A stretch of 34,241 bases of DNA from Gloeomargaritaceae cyanobacterium C42_A2020_066 (lineage in GTDB: Bacteria; Cyanobacteriota; Cyanobacteriia; Gloeomargaritales; Gloeomargaritaceae): positions 1-34,241 of the forward strand of contig JACYLR010000078.1 in assembly GCA_015272465.1 (NCBI GenBank), given 5' to 3'. The notes beneath the pieces are model-generated. The model was not told the DNA's origin and ran no database searches. It worked only from the letters and a program-made list of their open reading frames with translations. Position numbers and translations under genes: made by a program. Within the stretch, counting starts at the first letter, position 1; every line of letters begins with the position of its first letter. Of this stretch, positions 1 through 7,691 are shown one piece after another.

Positions 1-119
1 AGGGCATGGAAGGCTACTCCTCAATAGACACGTCGTCAAGCTTAGCCCATCGTTGTAGATAGCACTGCATGGTAATTTAAATCGGCTATATTGACGAGCA
101 ATCCAGATTGGTGACTAAC

Positions 120-140
120 AAAAACCCCCCGAATGGGGGG
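120..140 (-). terminator. Intrinsic terminator of fbaA
   Basis: Read on the minus strand, six C, a four-base loop (ATTC) and six G are followed by five T, a G and TT. This is a compact GC hairpin plus U-tract about 38 bases after the fbaA stop codon, the expected place and orientation for the end of that transcript. Confidence 0.85.
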
Positions 141-177
141 CAAGGATTTCGGTCTTGAAATTCAAGAGTGGCGGTTG

Positions 178-1257
178 TTACACAGCGATGGAGGTGCGGG
201 TCACAGCCTTCAGTTCGCCCTTGGCATATTTGACAGCATATTCATCAATGCTCAGTTGCTTGATCTTGCTGGCATTGCCGGCGGTACTGAACTGCATGTA
301 GCGGTCAGCGCAGACCTTCTGCATGTACTTGATCGAAGGCTTCAGGAAGTGGCGGGGGTCAAATTCCTTGGGTACTTTGGCTAGGGCTTCACGCACGGCG
401 GCAGTGATTGCCAGGCGGTTGTCCGTGTCGATATTGACCTTGCGGACACCGTTTTTGATGCCCCGCTGGATTTCTTCCACGGGCACACCGTAGGTTTCCG
501 GGATGGTGCCGCCATAGGCATTGATCAGGTCGATCAGATCCTTGGGCACCGAGGAGGAACCGTGCATGACGATATGCGTGTTGGGCAGGCGACGGTGGAG
601 TTCCTCGATCCGATCCATCCGCAGCACTTCCCCTTCAGGTTTGCGGCTGAACTTGTAGGCTCCGTGGCTGGTGCCAATGGCAACGGCCAAAGCGTCCAAG
701 TCGGTGCGCTCTACAAAGTCCACGGCTTGGTCAGGATCAGTCAGCAGTTGATCGTGGGAAAGCACGCCCTCAGCGCCATGGCCATCTTCAGCTTCCCCCT
801 GGCCGGTTTCCAGGGAACCTAGGCAACCCAGTTCTCCCTCCACGCTGACCCCAATGCTGTGGGCCACCTTGACAACTTCTGCCGTAACCGCGACGTTGTA
901 CTCATAGCTAGCGGGGGTTTTGGCATCGGCCTCCAGAGAGCCATCCATCATCACGCTGGTAAAACCGTTGCGGATGGCAGAGTAGCAGGTGGCTGGGCTG
1001 TTGCCATGATCTTGGTGCATGGCAATGGGGATGTGGGGGTAAGTCTCCACAGCCGCCAGAATCAGGTGGCGCAGGAAGTTCTCGCCGGCATACTTGCGGG
1101 CACCCCGAGAGGCTTGCAGAATCACTGGGCTGTCGGTCTCGTGAGCAGCCTGCATGATTGCCTGGATCTGCTCCATGTTGTTGACGTTGAAGGCGGGAAT
1201 GCCGTAGTCATGCTCGGCAGCGTGATCCAGCATCAGCCGCATGGGGACGAGGGCCAT
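178..1257 (-). CDS. fbaA: Fructose-bisphosphate aldolase, class II (Calvin cycle subtype)
   Basis: The 359-residue protein is a zinc-dependent class II aldolase that condenses dihydroxyacetone phosphate with glyceraldehyde-3-P (or erythrose-4-P) in the Calvin cycle and runs in glycolysis/gluconeogenesis. Visible family features are the N-terminal [11 protein letters not shown] and [10 protein letters not shown] segments, the zinc site in AMHQDHG (around residues 78-84), the VEGELGCLG stretch with a metal-ligand Glu, the TSHGAYKF zinc/phosphate loop and the IVMHGSSSV motif with the later NIDTDNR. The 359-residue length fits the long photosynthetic subtype. The ATG has an AGGAGG ribosome-binding site seven bases upstream. 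It is monocistronic, with a strong terminator behind it and an inverted repeat in its upstream region. Alternative symbols used for this family are cbbA and fda. The identification is very secure. Confidence 0.97.
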   Translation of the reverse strand: MALVPMRLMLDHAAEHDYGIPAFNVNNMEQIQAIMQAAHETDSPVILQASRGARKYAGENFLRHLILAAVETYPHIPIAMHQDHGNSPATCYSAIRNGFTSVMMDGSLEADAKTPASYEYNVAVTAEVVKVAHSIGVSVEGELGCLGSLETGQGEAEDGHGAEGVLSHDQLLTDPDQAVDFVERTDLDALAVAIGTSHGAYKFSRKPEGEVLRMDRIEELHRRLPNTHIVMHGSSSVPKDLIDLINAYGGTIPETYGVPVEEIQRGIKNGVRKVNIDTDNRLAITAAVREALAKVPKEFDPRHFLKPSIKYMQKVCADRYMQFSTAGNASKIKQLSIDEYAVKYAKGELKAVTRTSIAV

Positions 1258-1328
1258 AGACTTCCTCCTGAAGGTTTACCACTGACCGGTGTTTAAGTAA
1301 CTTTTAACACTTCCCTGTCCCCGTCGAC

Positions 1329-1343
1329 GTGTTCGGTGAACAC
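1329..1343. promoter_or_regulatory. Inverted repeat upstream of fbaA, candidate operator
   Basis: GTGTTC, the spacer GGT and GAACAC form a perfect 6-bp inverted repeat centred about 79 bases upstream of the fbaA start. It lies in the noncoding gap between fbaA and the TPR gene. Its position suits a regulator site, but I do not recognise the regulator, and one short palindrome can arise by chance. Confidence 0.3.
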
Positions 1344-1423
1344 TAGCTGGGCTGTTTTGGAGTACGGGCGAGCGGTGCGATGCCGATGAAGGCCGGCCGT
1401 TACGGAGTTTTCGGGTTTAAGAC

Positions 1424-2524
1424 TCAACGACGTGGCTTAGCACGTTTAGGGGCGAGGGGCTTCAGTTGCTGCAAAAGGGCGTCGGCACGAGCCATGCCAG
1501 CAGTATCCCCCTGCTGCGCATACAACTGGCGAGCGGCTTCCAGTTCAGGCAGGGCCTCGGGCACACGGTTGACTTTTCCCAGGGCCTCTCCCAGGAAGAA
1601 TCGCGCGTCCGGGCCGTTGGGTTCTGCTTGTACCACCTCCTGATAGGCCGTGATGGCTGCTGGCCAATCCCCCCGCGCCCGTGCCAAGCGGCCGATGGCA
1701 CTGTAGGCCCGCACCGTCTGCTCCGGGGACAGGCGGGCGGTACTACCGTAGGCGTTGATCGCGCCCTCTAGGTCGCCACTGGCTTCTAAGATTTGCCCCA
1801 ACTGCATCCAGGCTTCCCCGTCCTGGGGAGCGAGGCGAATCGCCTCATTGAGGGCGGCTTGGGCTTGAGGTAAGTTGCCCTGGGCAGCCCAAGCTATCCC
1901 TATCAAGCGGCGCAGGGTGGCGTTGGTGGGGGTCTCCCGCGTCAGTTGCGTGAGTAGGGTCAGGGCTTCCCCCGGCCGGCCGGCCTGAATCCACAAGCGG
2001 GCCAGGGCTTCCTGAAGTTCCCGGTTACGGGGTTGGCTGCGGAGGGCCTGTTGCAGGGTGGTGGTGGCAGGGGTGAACAACCCTTGGCGAGCTTGGACGG
2101 TGGCTAGGCCCAGCACCGCCGTTGTCTGGCGGGGTTGCAGCCGCAGGCTCTGGCGATAGGCGGCGGCCGCATCGGCGTAGCGGCCCTCACTGCCCAGAAG
2201 CGATCCCAGGGCATTGTGGAAGTCGGGATTGCGGGGATTGAGTTGAATGGCACGGCGGTAGGCCTCCAGGGCGGCCGGCCGGTTGTTCAGTTGGGCCTGG
2301 AGATAGCCAATCGCAGAGAAGATGCTACTGTCCTGGGGCTGGAGGCGGGCGGCTTCTTGATACACCTCTAGGGCCGCGGCAAACTGCTGCTGAGCCACCA
2401 ACTGCCGGCCCTGGCGCAGGAGTTCCGACAGAGTCAGGGGCGCGGTAGGGAGTACCTGAACACTCAGGATGGGAAGCCCCGGCCCCACTATCAGTAGACT
2501 GGCTAGCAGGAGTCCGGGAAGCAT
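1424..2524 (-). CDS. Secreted tetratricopeptide-repeat (TPR) protein
   Basis: The protein has 366 residues with an N-terminal hydrophobic signal or anchor segment (MLPGLLLASLLIVGPGLP) followed by roughly nine consecutive 34-residue TPR units. Typical pieces are AALEVYQEAARLQPQD, AALEAYRRAIQLNPRN and QAALNEAIRLAPQDGEAW. TPR arrays form a superhelical scaffold for protein-protein contacts, here most likely in the periplasm or at the cytoplasmic membrane. The start chosen is the ATG at 2524. An upstream in-frame start at 2578 would run through the tRNA-Arg gene and produce the spurious leader SGVRIPPSPSA, which is antisense-of-tRNA sequence rather than protein. The C-terminus is basic (PLAPKRAKPRR). 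The partner is unknown and no neighbouring gene suggests a function. Confidence 0.85.
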   Translation of the reverse strand: MLPGLLLASLLIVGPGLPILSVQVLPTAPLTLSELLRQGRQLVAQQQFAAALEVYQEAARLQPQDSSIFSAIGYLQAQLNNRPAALEAYRRAIQLNPRNPDFHNALGSLLGSEGRYADAAAAYRQSLRLQPRQTTAVLGLATVQARQGLFTPATTTLQQALRSQPRNRELQEALARLWIQAGRPGEALTLLTQLTRETPTNATLRRLIGIAWAAQGNLPQAQAALNEAIRLAPQDGEAWMQLGQILEASGDLEGAINAYGSTARLSPEQTVRAYSAIGRLARARGDWPAAITAYQEVVQAEPNGPDARFFLGEALGKVNRVPEALPELEAARQLYAQQGDTAGMARADALLQQLKPLAPKRAKPRR

Positions 2525-2548
2525 AGGATTTAACTGTCGTAACGCCGA

Positions 2549-2622
2549 CGGGCTAGGAGGGATTCGAACCCCCGACACCGTGGTCCGTAGCCACGTGCTC
2601 TAGTCCACTGAGCTACAAGCCC
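2549..2622 (-). tRNA. trnR-ACG: tRNA-Arg (anticodon ACG)
   Basis: The minus strand folds as a standard 74-base tRNA. It has a 7-bp acceptor (one T:T mismatch at the sixth pair), a GCTC/GAGC D arm, a CGTGG/CCACG anticodon stem around loop CTACGGA (anticodon ACG, wobble A expected to become inosine), and a T arm with loop TTCGAAT. CCA is not encoded. It sits between the TPR gene and the divergent moaC. Confidence 0.95.
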
Positions 2623-2665
2623 CTGTCCGAAAATTTATGCTAGCAGGTAGCGCCGAAGTGCCGCA

Positions 2666-3190
2666 ATGTCCCAGTCCTTAACCCATCTGGATGCCTTGGG
2701 CCAGGCTCAGATGGTTGATGTCTCTGCCAAGGCCCAGACTCTGCGCCAAGCGACTGCCGTAGCCCAGATTCGGATGGCGGCTGAAACCCTCGTAGCCATT
2801 CAGACCGGCAATGCTCCCAAGGGCGATGTGCTGGGGACGGCGCGGTTGGCAGGGATTATGGCAGCCAAACAGACCGCCAGCCTGATTCCCCTTTGCCACC
2901 CCCTGCCCTTGCACCATGTGGAGGTGACTTGCGAGCCTGACCCAGCGCTGCCCGGCTATCGGCTCCAAGCGACAACCCGGACTCGCGCCGAAACGGGGGT
3001 GGAGATGGAAGCCCTCACCGCGGTGACGGTGGCGGCCCTCACCCTCTACGACATGGCCAAGGCCCTGGATCGTAGCCTGGTGATTGAGCAGGTCTACCTC
3101 CAGCGCAAACAGGGAGGCCAGTCCGGGGATTACGAACGGCCGGCCGCAGGGTCTCAGATCCCTTCATCCTCGGAGGTACCCCATGATTAG
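2666..3190 (+). CDS. moaC: Cyclic pyranopterin monophosphate synthase MoaC
   Basis: The protein has 174 residues and catalyses the second step of molybdenum cofactor synthesis, converting 3',8-cyclo-7,8-dihydro-GTP (the MoaA product) into cPMP in the cytoplasm. Family signatures appear in order: MVDVSAK near residue 16, [19 protein letters not shown] at about 52-70, [10 protein letters not shown] at about 74-83, [27 protein letters not shown] at about 110-136, and the glycine-rich end KQGGQSGDY, where most homologues have KSGG. Its C-terminal tail is longer than in compact MoaC proteins (about 160 residues), and its last codons overlap the next gene by eight bases, suggesting translational coupling. 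No other Mo-cofactor gene lies nearby, so the partner enzymes must be encoded elsewhere. Confidence 0.95.
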   Translation: MSQSLTHLDALGQAQMVDVSAKAQTLRQATAVAQIRMAAETLVAIQTGNAPKGDVLGTARLAGIMAAKQTASLIPLCHPLPLHHVEVTCEPDPALPGYRLQATTRTRAETGVEMEALTAVTVAALTLYDMAKALDRSLVIEQVYLQRKQGGQSGDYERPAAGSQIPSSSEVPHD

Positions 3191-3728
3191 GCCGTTGTTG
3201 ACCCTGGGACTATTGGGCACGGGGGGAGTCCTCTTGGCAATGGCCCCACCCTTGGGCAGTGTCACCCTCGGAGATGGCACCGTGGCCTTCAACCGACCTC
3301 CTCTCCTGCTAGGGGCCAGCGCCTCCCACATCACCATCCGCTTCCCAGTCAGTACCTACAGTTTTGAGTTCGATATCCGACCGGATGCTGGAGAACCCTT
3401 GGGCCAAGTCAGAATCAGTCAAGACTCAGGGCCGGAGCAAATCGTCCTCGTGCCCGAAGCCACCACCGCCTACCTGGCCGGCCGGCCGCGCCAAGGGGTG
3501 CCCGTCACCGCCACCTACGATTCCCAAACCGGAGATCTGATCGCCACCTTCAATCCGCCAATTCCCCCCGGTAACCGTCTCACCCTCGCCTTGGAACCCC
3601 GTCAAAATCCGAGCACAGCGGCCACCTACCTGTTCGGCGTGACAGTCTACCCCGCCGGTGCCCGCAGTCTGGGCCAATTCATTGGCTATGGTCGGCTGCT
3701 GTTTTACGGGGATTTTGGCGACCACTGA
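3183..3728 (+). CDS. DUF2808 family secreted protein
   Basis: The protein has 181 residues. The start at 3183 is preferred because GGAGG lies just upstream, the ATG overlaps the moaC stop (ATGATTAG), and the protein then begins with a proper signal peptide ([23 protein letters not shown]). The body matches the cyanobacterial DUF2808 pattern: [40 protein letters not shown] and [17 protein letters not shown], then a [11 protein letters not shown] end. The predicted product is a small beta-rich periplasmic or cell-surface protein of unknown function. A longer reading frame starting at 3084 lies inside moaC and is unlikely. It is probably cotranscribed with moaC, although no functional link is known. 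Confidence 0.8.
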   Translation: MIRPLLTLGLLGTGGVLLAMAPPLGSVTLGDGTVAFNRPPLLLGASASHITIRFPVSTYSFEFDIRPDAGEPLGQVRISQDSGPEQIVLVPEATTAYLAGRPRQGVPVTATYDSQTGDLIATFNPPIPPGNRLTLALEPRQNPSTAATYLFGVTVYPAGARSLGQFIGYGRLLFYGDFGDH

Positions 3729-3847
3729 GCGAGGCGCCGACCGCTACACTGAGGCCAGCTTGGGTTCCAGTGACCTAGGGTGTGATTCCGTGAGGCTTCA
3801 TGACGCATGAGCAGGGTTGACGGCTCTGGTCAAATCAGGGAGATAGT

Positions 3848-5167
3848 GTGAGTCCCTTCATCAACCAACTGCTCGTCCTCCTAGGGCTGGGGGTTGCAAT
3901 GGGGTTGGTTCAGATACCCTACCAGTGGATTTCTGAATTGGGGTTCCGTCTGCAACGCCGGTTCTGGCCCCTCGATGGACTGGGTGAGGCGACGGCGATT
4001 ACACCGTTGGCTGTGGCCTTGGTGTTTGGCTGTACCTTGGCGATGGTGTGGCTAGCTTGGGGATCCCTGGCGGCCGGCCGGGGAGGAGGTACCAGTGGCG
4101 CGCTGGCCCTGCAACAGTGTGAAGCCGACGCCCAGGATCGTCTCACCCCAACCCTGAGCCTCACCGGGCAACTGCGACGCTTGCTGCTCCTGTTCCTGAC
4201 CCACCTGGGGGGGATGGCGGTCGGCACCGAGTCTCCCTCTGCCTCCCTGGGTGCGAGTGTCCTGCTCGCCCTACGCAGTCGTGTCCCCCTCCTCCAGCGT
4301 TTTTCCGTGCCTTTGACAGTCACCATCGGTGCAGGAGCAGGTCTTGGGGCGGCCTTCCGCTCACCGCTGTTGGGCCTAGCCTACGGTCTAGAGGAACTCA
4401 GCAAGAACCAGGGCCGATCCCTTGTACTACCAACCCTGGTCATAGCCGGGGTAGGCACCTTGGTCAGTAGTCCCCTGGGACAACCCGCGCGCCAAACCGG
4501 ACTCGTCCTTGGGCCACTGCCGCCAAGCCTCTGGGGATATGCCTTGCTGCTCACCCTCATCGCTGTGCCCATCGGCGCTGGATTCGTGCGGGTTTTGATC
4601 AGCGTGGTCGCGCAACTTCAGGGTTTTCTCAAGCAGCACCGACTGGTTACTGCCCTAGGTGTGGCCCTAGTGCTCACCTTGGTTGCTCTGGCGAGTGGGG
4701 GTGTCAGCCTCAATGACGGCGGACTCAGCCTGGGGGCAACGCTCAAGGGGCACTCGGGCGGCCCTTGGACAGCCATTCCCTGGCGATTCCTCTCCTCTGT
4801 CCTGAGCATTGCGGCGGGTGCGCCTGGAGGTCTGATGCATGACACCATGACGTTGGGAGCGCTTTTGACCAGTCCCCTACAGACCTACTTCCCCGACTTG
4901 CAGGCCAATGACTTGGCCCAGTTGGCGGCGGTGGCAGCGGCCGCGCTGTTCGGGGCGGCCAATGGAACACCTTTGTTCTGCGGCGTATTTGTGTTTACGC
5001 TTCAGGGAGATGCAGCCCTCCTCCCGGCAATCCTACTGGCCAGTGCCGCGGCTTCTGTGTTGGCGGAACCCCTACGCGGCGAGGAGTGGGGTGCTTGGCA
5101 GGCAGAGCGGCTATTACGAGCCACTGAGGCGAAGGTTGTCTGCAGCAACACTGGCGGTGTAGGGTAG
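3848..5167 (+). CDS. ClC-family chloride channel/antiporter homologue
   Basis: The protein has 439 residues and is strongly hydrophobic with about ten or more membrane segments, matching the ClC family that moves chloride or exchanges Cl- for H+. Family landmarks are the GGGTSG loop (residues 79-84), GTESP at 126-130 (the GREGP equivalent, with the gating glutamate kept at 128), AGAGLGAAFRSPLLGLAYGLEEL (the strongly conserved ClC helix), and GAPGGLMHDTMTLGALL near residue 330 in place of GGxFxPxxxxGA. Several selectivity-filter positions differ from canonical ClC, so ion preference is uncertain. The start is GTG at 3848 with GGGAG a few bases before it. The gene stands alone between the moaC pair and a small secreted protein gene, and the sequence suggests no specific regulation. 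Confidence 0.8.
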   Translation: MSPFINQLLVLLGLGVAMGLVQIPYQWISELGFRLQRRFWPLDGLGEATAITPLAVALVFGCTLAMVWLAWGSLAAGRGGGTSGALALQQCEADAQDRLTPTLSLTGQLRRLLLLFLTHLGGMAVGTESPSASLGASVLLALRSRVPLLQRFSVPLTVTIGAGAGLGAAFRSPLLGLAYGLEELSKNQGRSLVLPTLVIAGVGTLVSSPLGQPARQTGLVLGPLPPSLWGYALLLTLIAVPIGAGFVRVLISVVAQLQGFLKQHRLVTALGVALVLTLVALASGGVSLNDGGLSLGATLKGHSGGPWTAIPWRFLSSVLSIAAGAPGGLMHDTMTLGALLTSPLQTYFPDLQANDLAQLAAVAAAALFGAANGTPLFCGVFVFTLQGDAALLPAILLASAAASVLAEPLRGEEWGAWQAERLLRATEAKVVCSNTGGVG

Positions 5168-5208
5168 CCGTTACACTGGGGGCAAGTGCCGGTGAGGAGT
5201 GCGTTGAT

Positions 5209-5796
5209 ATGATTCGTCCCCAATTTCCTGCCTTAGTGATAGCCCTTGGACTGACTCTTACTCCCGTTGTCCAAGCGCAACAACTGAAGCCCAGTGATCC
5301 CAATAGCAGCCAACCTCCGTCGGGTTCCAGCACGTCCCTGGAGTATCGGATGGCGGTGCTGAATGCGGGGGGTAGTGCAACGGCTGTGCCCCGTTCGCCC
5401 GCAGCCGTCGCCCGGTTTCGCAGTGCCTTAGATGAAGTTTCCACGGTCTATGCAGGGAGTCGGGAGCAAATTGGCAGCCTAACTATGGCAATGTGGAAGC
5501 GCCTTCAAGATCAAAAGATTCAGGCGGACATGCTGGACATGCTGGAGGGCCTCAATCTGGTGGCTCCGTCCGGCCCCGCGCCCGCCCGCTTTGACCAATT
5601 CATCATGATGTACTACACCCTGCGGGTTAAGGGGCGTAGCCATCGGGAGACGATTCGCCAGTTGAGCGTCATCAGCTACGGCCGGCCGGCCCCGGCAGCG
5701 GCTCCCGAACCCGTCGCTCCATCATCCACTTCACCAGAACGGGACACCCGCACCACAGCCCCCTCTACCCCCACCACCAAAATTTCTTCGCCTTGA
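5209..5796 (+). CDS. Secreted protein of unknown function, Pro/Ala-rich tail
   Basis: The protein has 195 residues. The first 23 or so form a signal peptide ending VVQAQ, followed by a Pro/Ser-rich linker, a compact helical region (about residues 60-150, including FRSALDEVSTVYAGSREQIGSL and ALRVKGRS-like segments) and a low-complexity tail rich in Pro, Ala, Ser and Thr. I do not recognise a domain. The tail (about 40 codons) is encoded opposite the 3' end of the convergent NfeD-like gene, over 5676-5796. Overlaps of this size usually mean one or both ends have drifted into the neighbour, so the real stop should be confirmed. The helical core looks like real protein sequence. Confidence 0.7.
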   Translation: MIRPQFPALVIALGLTLTPVVQAQQLKPSDPNSSQPPSGSSTSLEYRMAVLNAGGSATAVPRSPAAVARFRSALDEVSTVYAGSREQIGSLTMAMWKRLQDQKIQADMLDMLEGLNLVAPSGPAPARFDQFIMMYYTLRVKGRSHRETIRQLSVISYGRPAPAAAPEPVAPSSTSPERDTRTTAPSTPTTKISSP

Positions 5797-6293
5797 GTTA
5801 GGGGATGGGCCTCATCCGTGAGGGCTGTCCATTCGATCCAACTGCCTTTGACGGGCAGACGGACACGGCCGCGGGTTTGATTGTCAAAGCTGAGTTCAAC
5901 GGTGCCCAGCAACCCCAGCAGGTCATCCGCACTGACTAAGCTATTGGCTTGGCGGCGGCGCAACAGACCCAGGCTCCACACCGCAGCGCTGCCCACCCCT
6001 ATACCAATGGCTAGGGCCAGCCCAAACACCAAGAGCCAGGGCCAGGCCGGCCGGGTCCAACTGAGCAATAAACCCGTGAGGCCAAAAAAACAGCCCCCAA
6101 ACGACCAAAACCGCAGACTAAACAGGGGGACGCCCAGCGGCACACTTTGAGCCGTATCTACGTCGGTTTCGGTCTCTACATCTAGGTTGTCTAGGCTGTC
6201 ATCCCAGCCCAGTTCTTGGCCGCCGGTCAGGAGTGCTAGACCCACAAGGGTACCGCCCACCGCCAGACAAAACACGTAGACGGGAATCATCAC
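5676..6293 (-). CDS. NfeD-like membrane protein with OB-fold domain
   Basis: The protein has 205 residues. It has an N-terminal membrane segment (residues 4-25), an acidic stretch (DNLDVETETDVDT), two further membrane segments (about 62-79 and 83-108) and a C-terminal small beta domain (about 125-185) with GLLGTVELSFDNQTRGRVRLP and VVGVEGAVVRVSR, characteristic of the NfeD C-terminal OB fold. Such proteins commonly partner membrane-bound stomatin/flotillin-type or clpP-class proteins, but none is next door. The start is the GTG at 6293 or the ATG at 6290. The last 20 residues (GATGSGAAAGAGRP region) are low complexity and antisense to the plus-strand neighbour. The assignment rests on pattern recognition of the OB domain. 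Confidence 0.7.
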   Translation of the reverse strand: MMIPVYVFCLAVGGTLVGLALLTGGQELGWDDSLDNLDVETETDVDTAQSVPLGVPLFSLRFWSFGGCFFGLTGLLLSWTRPAWPWLLVFGLALAIGIGVGSAAVWSLGLLRRRQANSLVSADDLLGLLGTVELSFDNQTRGRVRLPVKGSWIEWTALTDEAHPLTQGEEILVVGVEGAVVRVSRSGEVDDGATGSGAAAGAGRP

Positions 6294-6431
6294 AGGCCCC
6301 TGGGTTTCTTGTCTCTATTCTAGGGAGCCAGTCCCGTGAGGCCGCCTAGCCCGTGCCGCAGTTAGGAACCTACGGCCGGCCGTTGTCGTCATCAGGTTTG
6401 ATAATCCTGTCACTTCAGGCGAGTAACGGTT

Positions 6432-6821
6432 ATGGATCGTCAATGGTGGAAAACCTTGATCGCAACGGGCTTGGTGAGTCTGGGTTGTGGGGTGTGTCTC
6501 TCTCCTGCCAGTGCCAATATTCCTCGCCAAGTCTCCTGCCGCTCCTACTCCGAAAACTTCCAACGCTGTAGCGTCGATACTCGCAATGGGGTGAGGCTCC
6601 TGCGACAGACCGGCACTGCCCCCTGTACCTATGAAAAAACGTGGGGCTACGATGCGCGGGGCATCTGGGTCAGTGAAGGGTGCAGTGCGGATTTTCTGGT
6701 CGGAGTTGGGGATGGGCCAGGCAACCGCCCCTACACCTCGGACGATGACGCCCCATCGCTTTCCAATCCCTTTTCCCCAGCCCCTAAAGGCACGATGCGT
6801 TGGTGGGAAAACAATCCCTAG
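6432..6821 (+). CDS. DUF3011 family secreted cysteine-containing protein
   Basis: The protein has 129 residues with a signal peptide (GLVSLGCGVCLSPASA, cleavage near residue 28). The mature part follows the DUF3011 pattern: CRSYSENFQRCSVDTRNGVRLLRQTGTAPCTYEKTWGYDARGIWVSEGCSADF written with conserved Cys at four positions, then a Pro/Ser-rich tail. The four cysteines suggest two disulfides in an exported domain. Its function is unknown. Related proteins are usually described as periplasmic or lectin-like, but nothing here proves binding. It is convergent with the downstream ABC-2 permease, with a 33-bp gap and no visible terminator. Confidence 0.75.
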   Translation: MDRQWWKTLIATGLVSLGCGVCLSPASANIPRQVSCRSYSENFQRCSVDTRNGVRLLRQTGTAPCTYEKTWGYDARGIWVSEGCSADFLVGVGDGPGNRPYTSDDDAPSLSNPFSPAPKGTMRWWENNP

Positions 6822-6854
6822 GGCAATCCATCTCAGATCCGCTAGCCCAGGAAT

Positions 6855-7643
6855 TCAAGCACCCATTCCCGAATACTGGCGCAGCCCCCGCCGCCACAAC
6901 CAGCGGTTCAACACCCAAAAGGCCCCTAACCAGAACAGGATCACCAGGATGCCCCGGCCGGCCGCGACCGGCAGTCCCACCAGCAAGCTAGCGGGAAAAC
7001 TGATCAAGTACGGAAACGGCGTCCAGTTCAGCACCTGCACAACGGGTTCAGGGAAAACCGACAGCGGCGCCACCAAGCCCGACAAAAACAGATACACCAG
7101 AAACCAGAGTTCCTCCAAGGCACTGGCTCGCTCCGTCCAAAAGGCAGCCATCGCCAAGGTGTACTGCATTAGGAAGCGCAGGGCAAAAACTAAGGGAGCT
7201 ACCACCAGCAATATCAGGAGGTTGCGCCCGTCAGGAACCCAAAACGCCTGGGGATAGAGCCAGAAAAAGATCAGCACGAGAGCCAGGACAAAGGGCAGTC
7301 GCGCCACCCGTTCCGCCAAGTGAGACGCCACGTGTCGCCACACCGGGTCGATGGGTTGTAACAACAGGGGCGAGAGCTTACCCGAAACCACCTCCTTTTC
7401 AAATTCCCAGATCACCCAAACAATATTCAGTTGGCGCACCAGGAAAACCGCTAGGAAGTAGCGGGCAAAAGCCCGAGAATCCAGGCCGAATTGTCCTCCC
7501 TGGGCAGCTTCCATCCACACCCCCATAAGGATGAAGGGGAAAAGACCTGCCAGTACCCAGAGCACCAACTCGGCCCGGTATTCCACCATGTAGGCGTAGT
7601 AAGTGCTCAGGAGAATCCAGGCTCTTTTCACAAATCTTCCCAT
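6855..7643 (-). CDS. ABC-2 family permease, orphan
   Basis: The protein has 262 residues and six predicted membrane segments. It has the amphipathic YYAYMVEYRAELVLWVLAG beginning, VWVIWEFEKEVVSGKLSPLLLQPIDP and a C-terminal pair of helices. The pattern matches the COG4587/COG3694-type ABC-2 permeases that normally work as pairs with a COG4586-type ATPase. No ATPase or second permease is nearby, so it must pair with subunits encoded elsewhere. It lies 48 bp downstream of the glycine-rich operon on the same strand and may be cotranscribed with it. The substrate is unknown. An AGG a few bases before the ATG is a weak ribosome site. Confidence 0.8.
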   Translation of the reverse strand: MGRFVKRAWILLSTYYAYMVEYRAELVLWVLAGLFPFILMGVWMEAAQGGQFGLDSRAFARYFLAVFLVRQLNIVWVIWEFEKEVVSGKLSPLLLQPIDPVWRHVASHLAERVARLPFVLALVLIFFWLYPQAFWVPDGRNLLILLVVAPLVFALRFLMQYTLAMAAFWTERASALEELWFLVYLFLSGLVAPLSVFPEPVVQVLNWTPFPYLISFPASLLVGLPVAAGRGILVILFWLGAFWVLNRWLWRRGLRQYSGMGA

Positions 7644-7691
7644 CAGTTACCTGCTGGATAGCCAAGTGGTTTCGAGATCAACAAATCTATG

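Noticed and set aside
2525-2578. N-terminal extension of the TPR protein (SGVRIPPSPSA)
   Set aside because: It is translation through the tRNA-Arg gene, a classic artefact. The ATG at 2524 gives a proper signal peptide.
3084-3182. Upstream start for the DUF2808 gene
   Set aside because: It lies within moaC in another frame. The ATG at 3183 has a ribosome site and a signal peptide.
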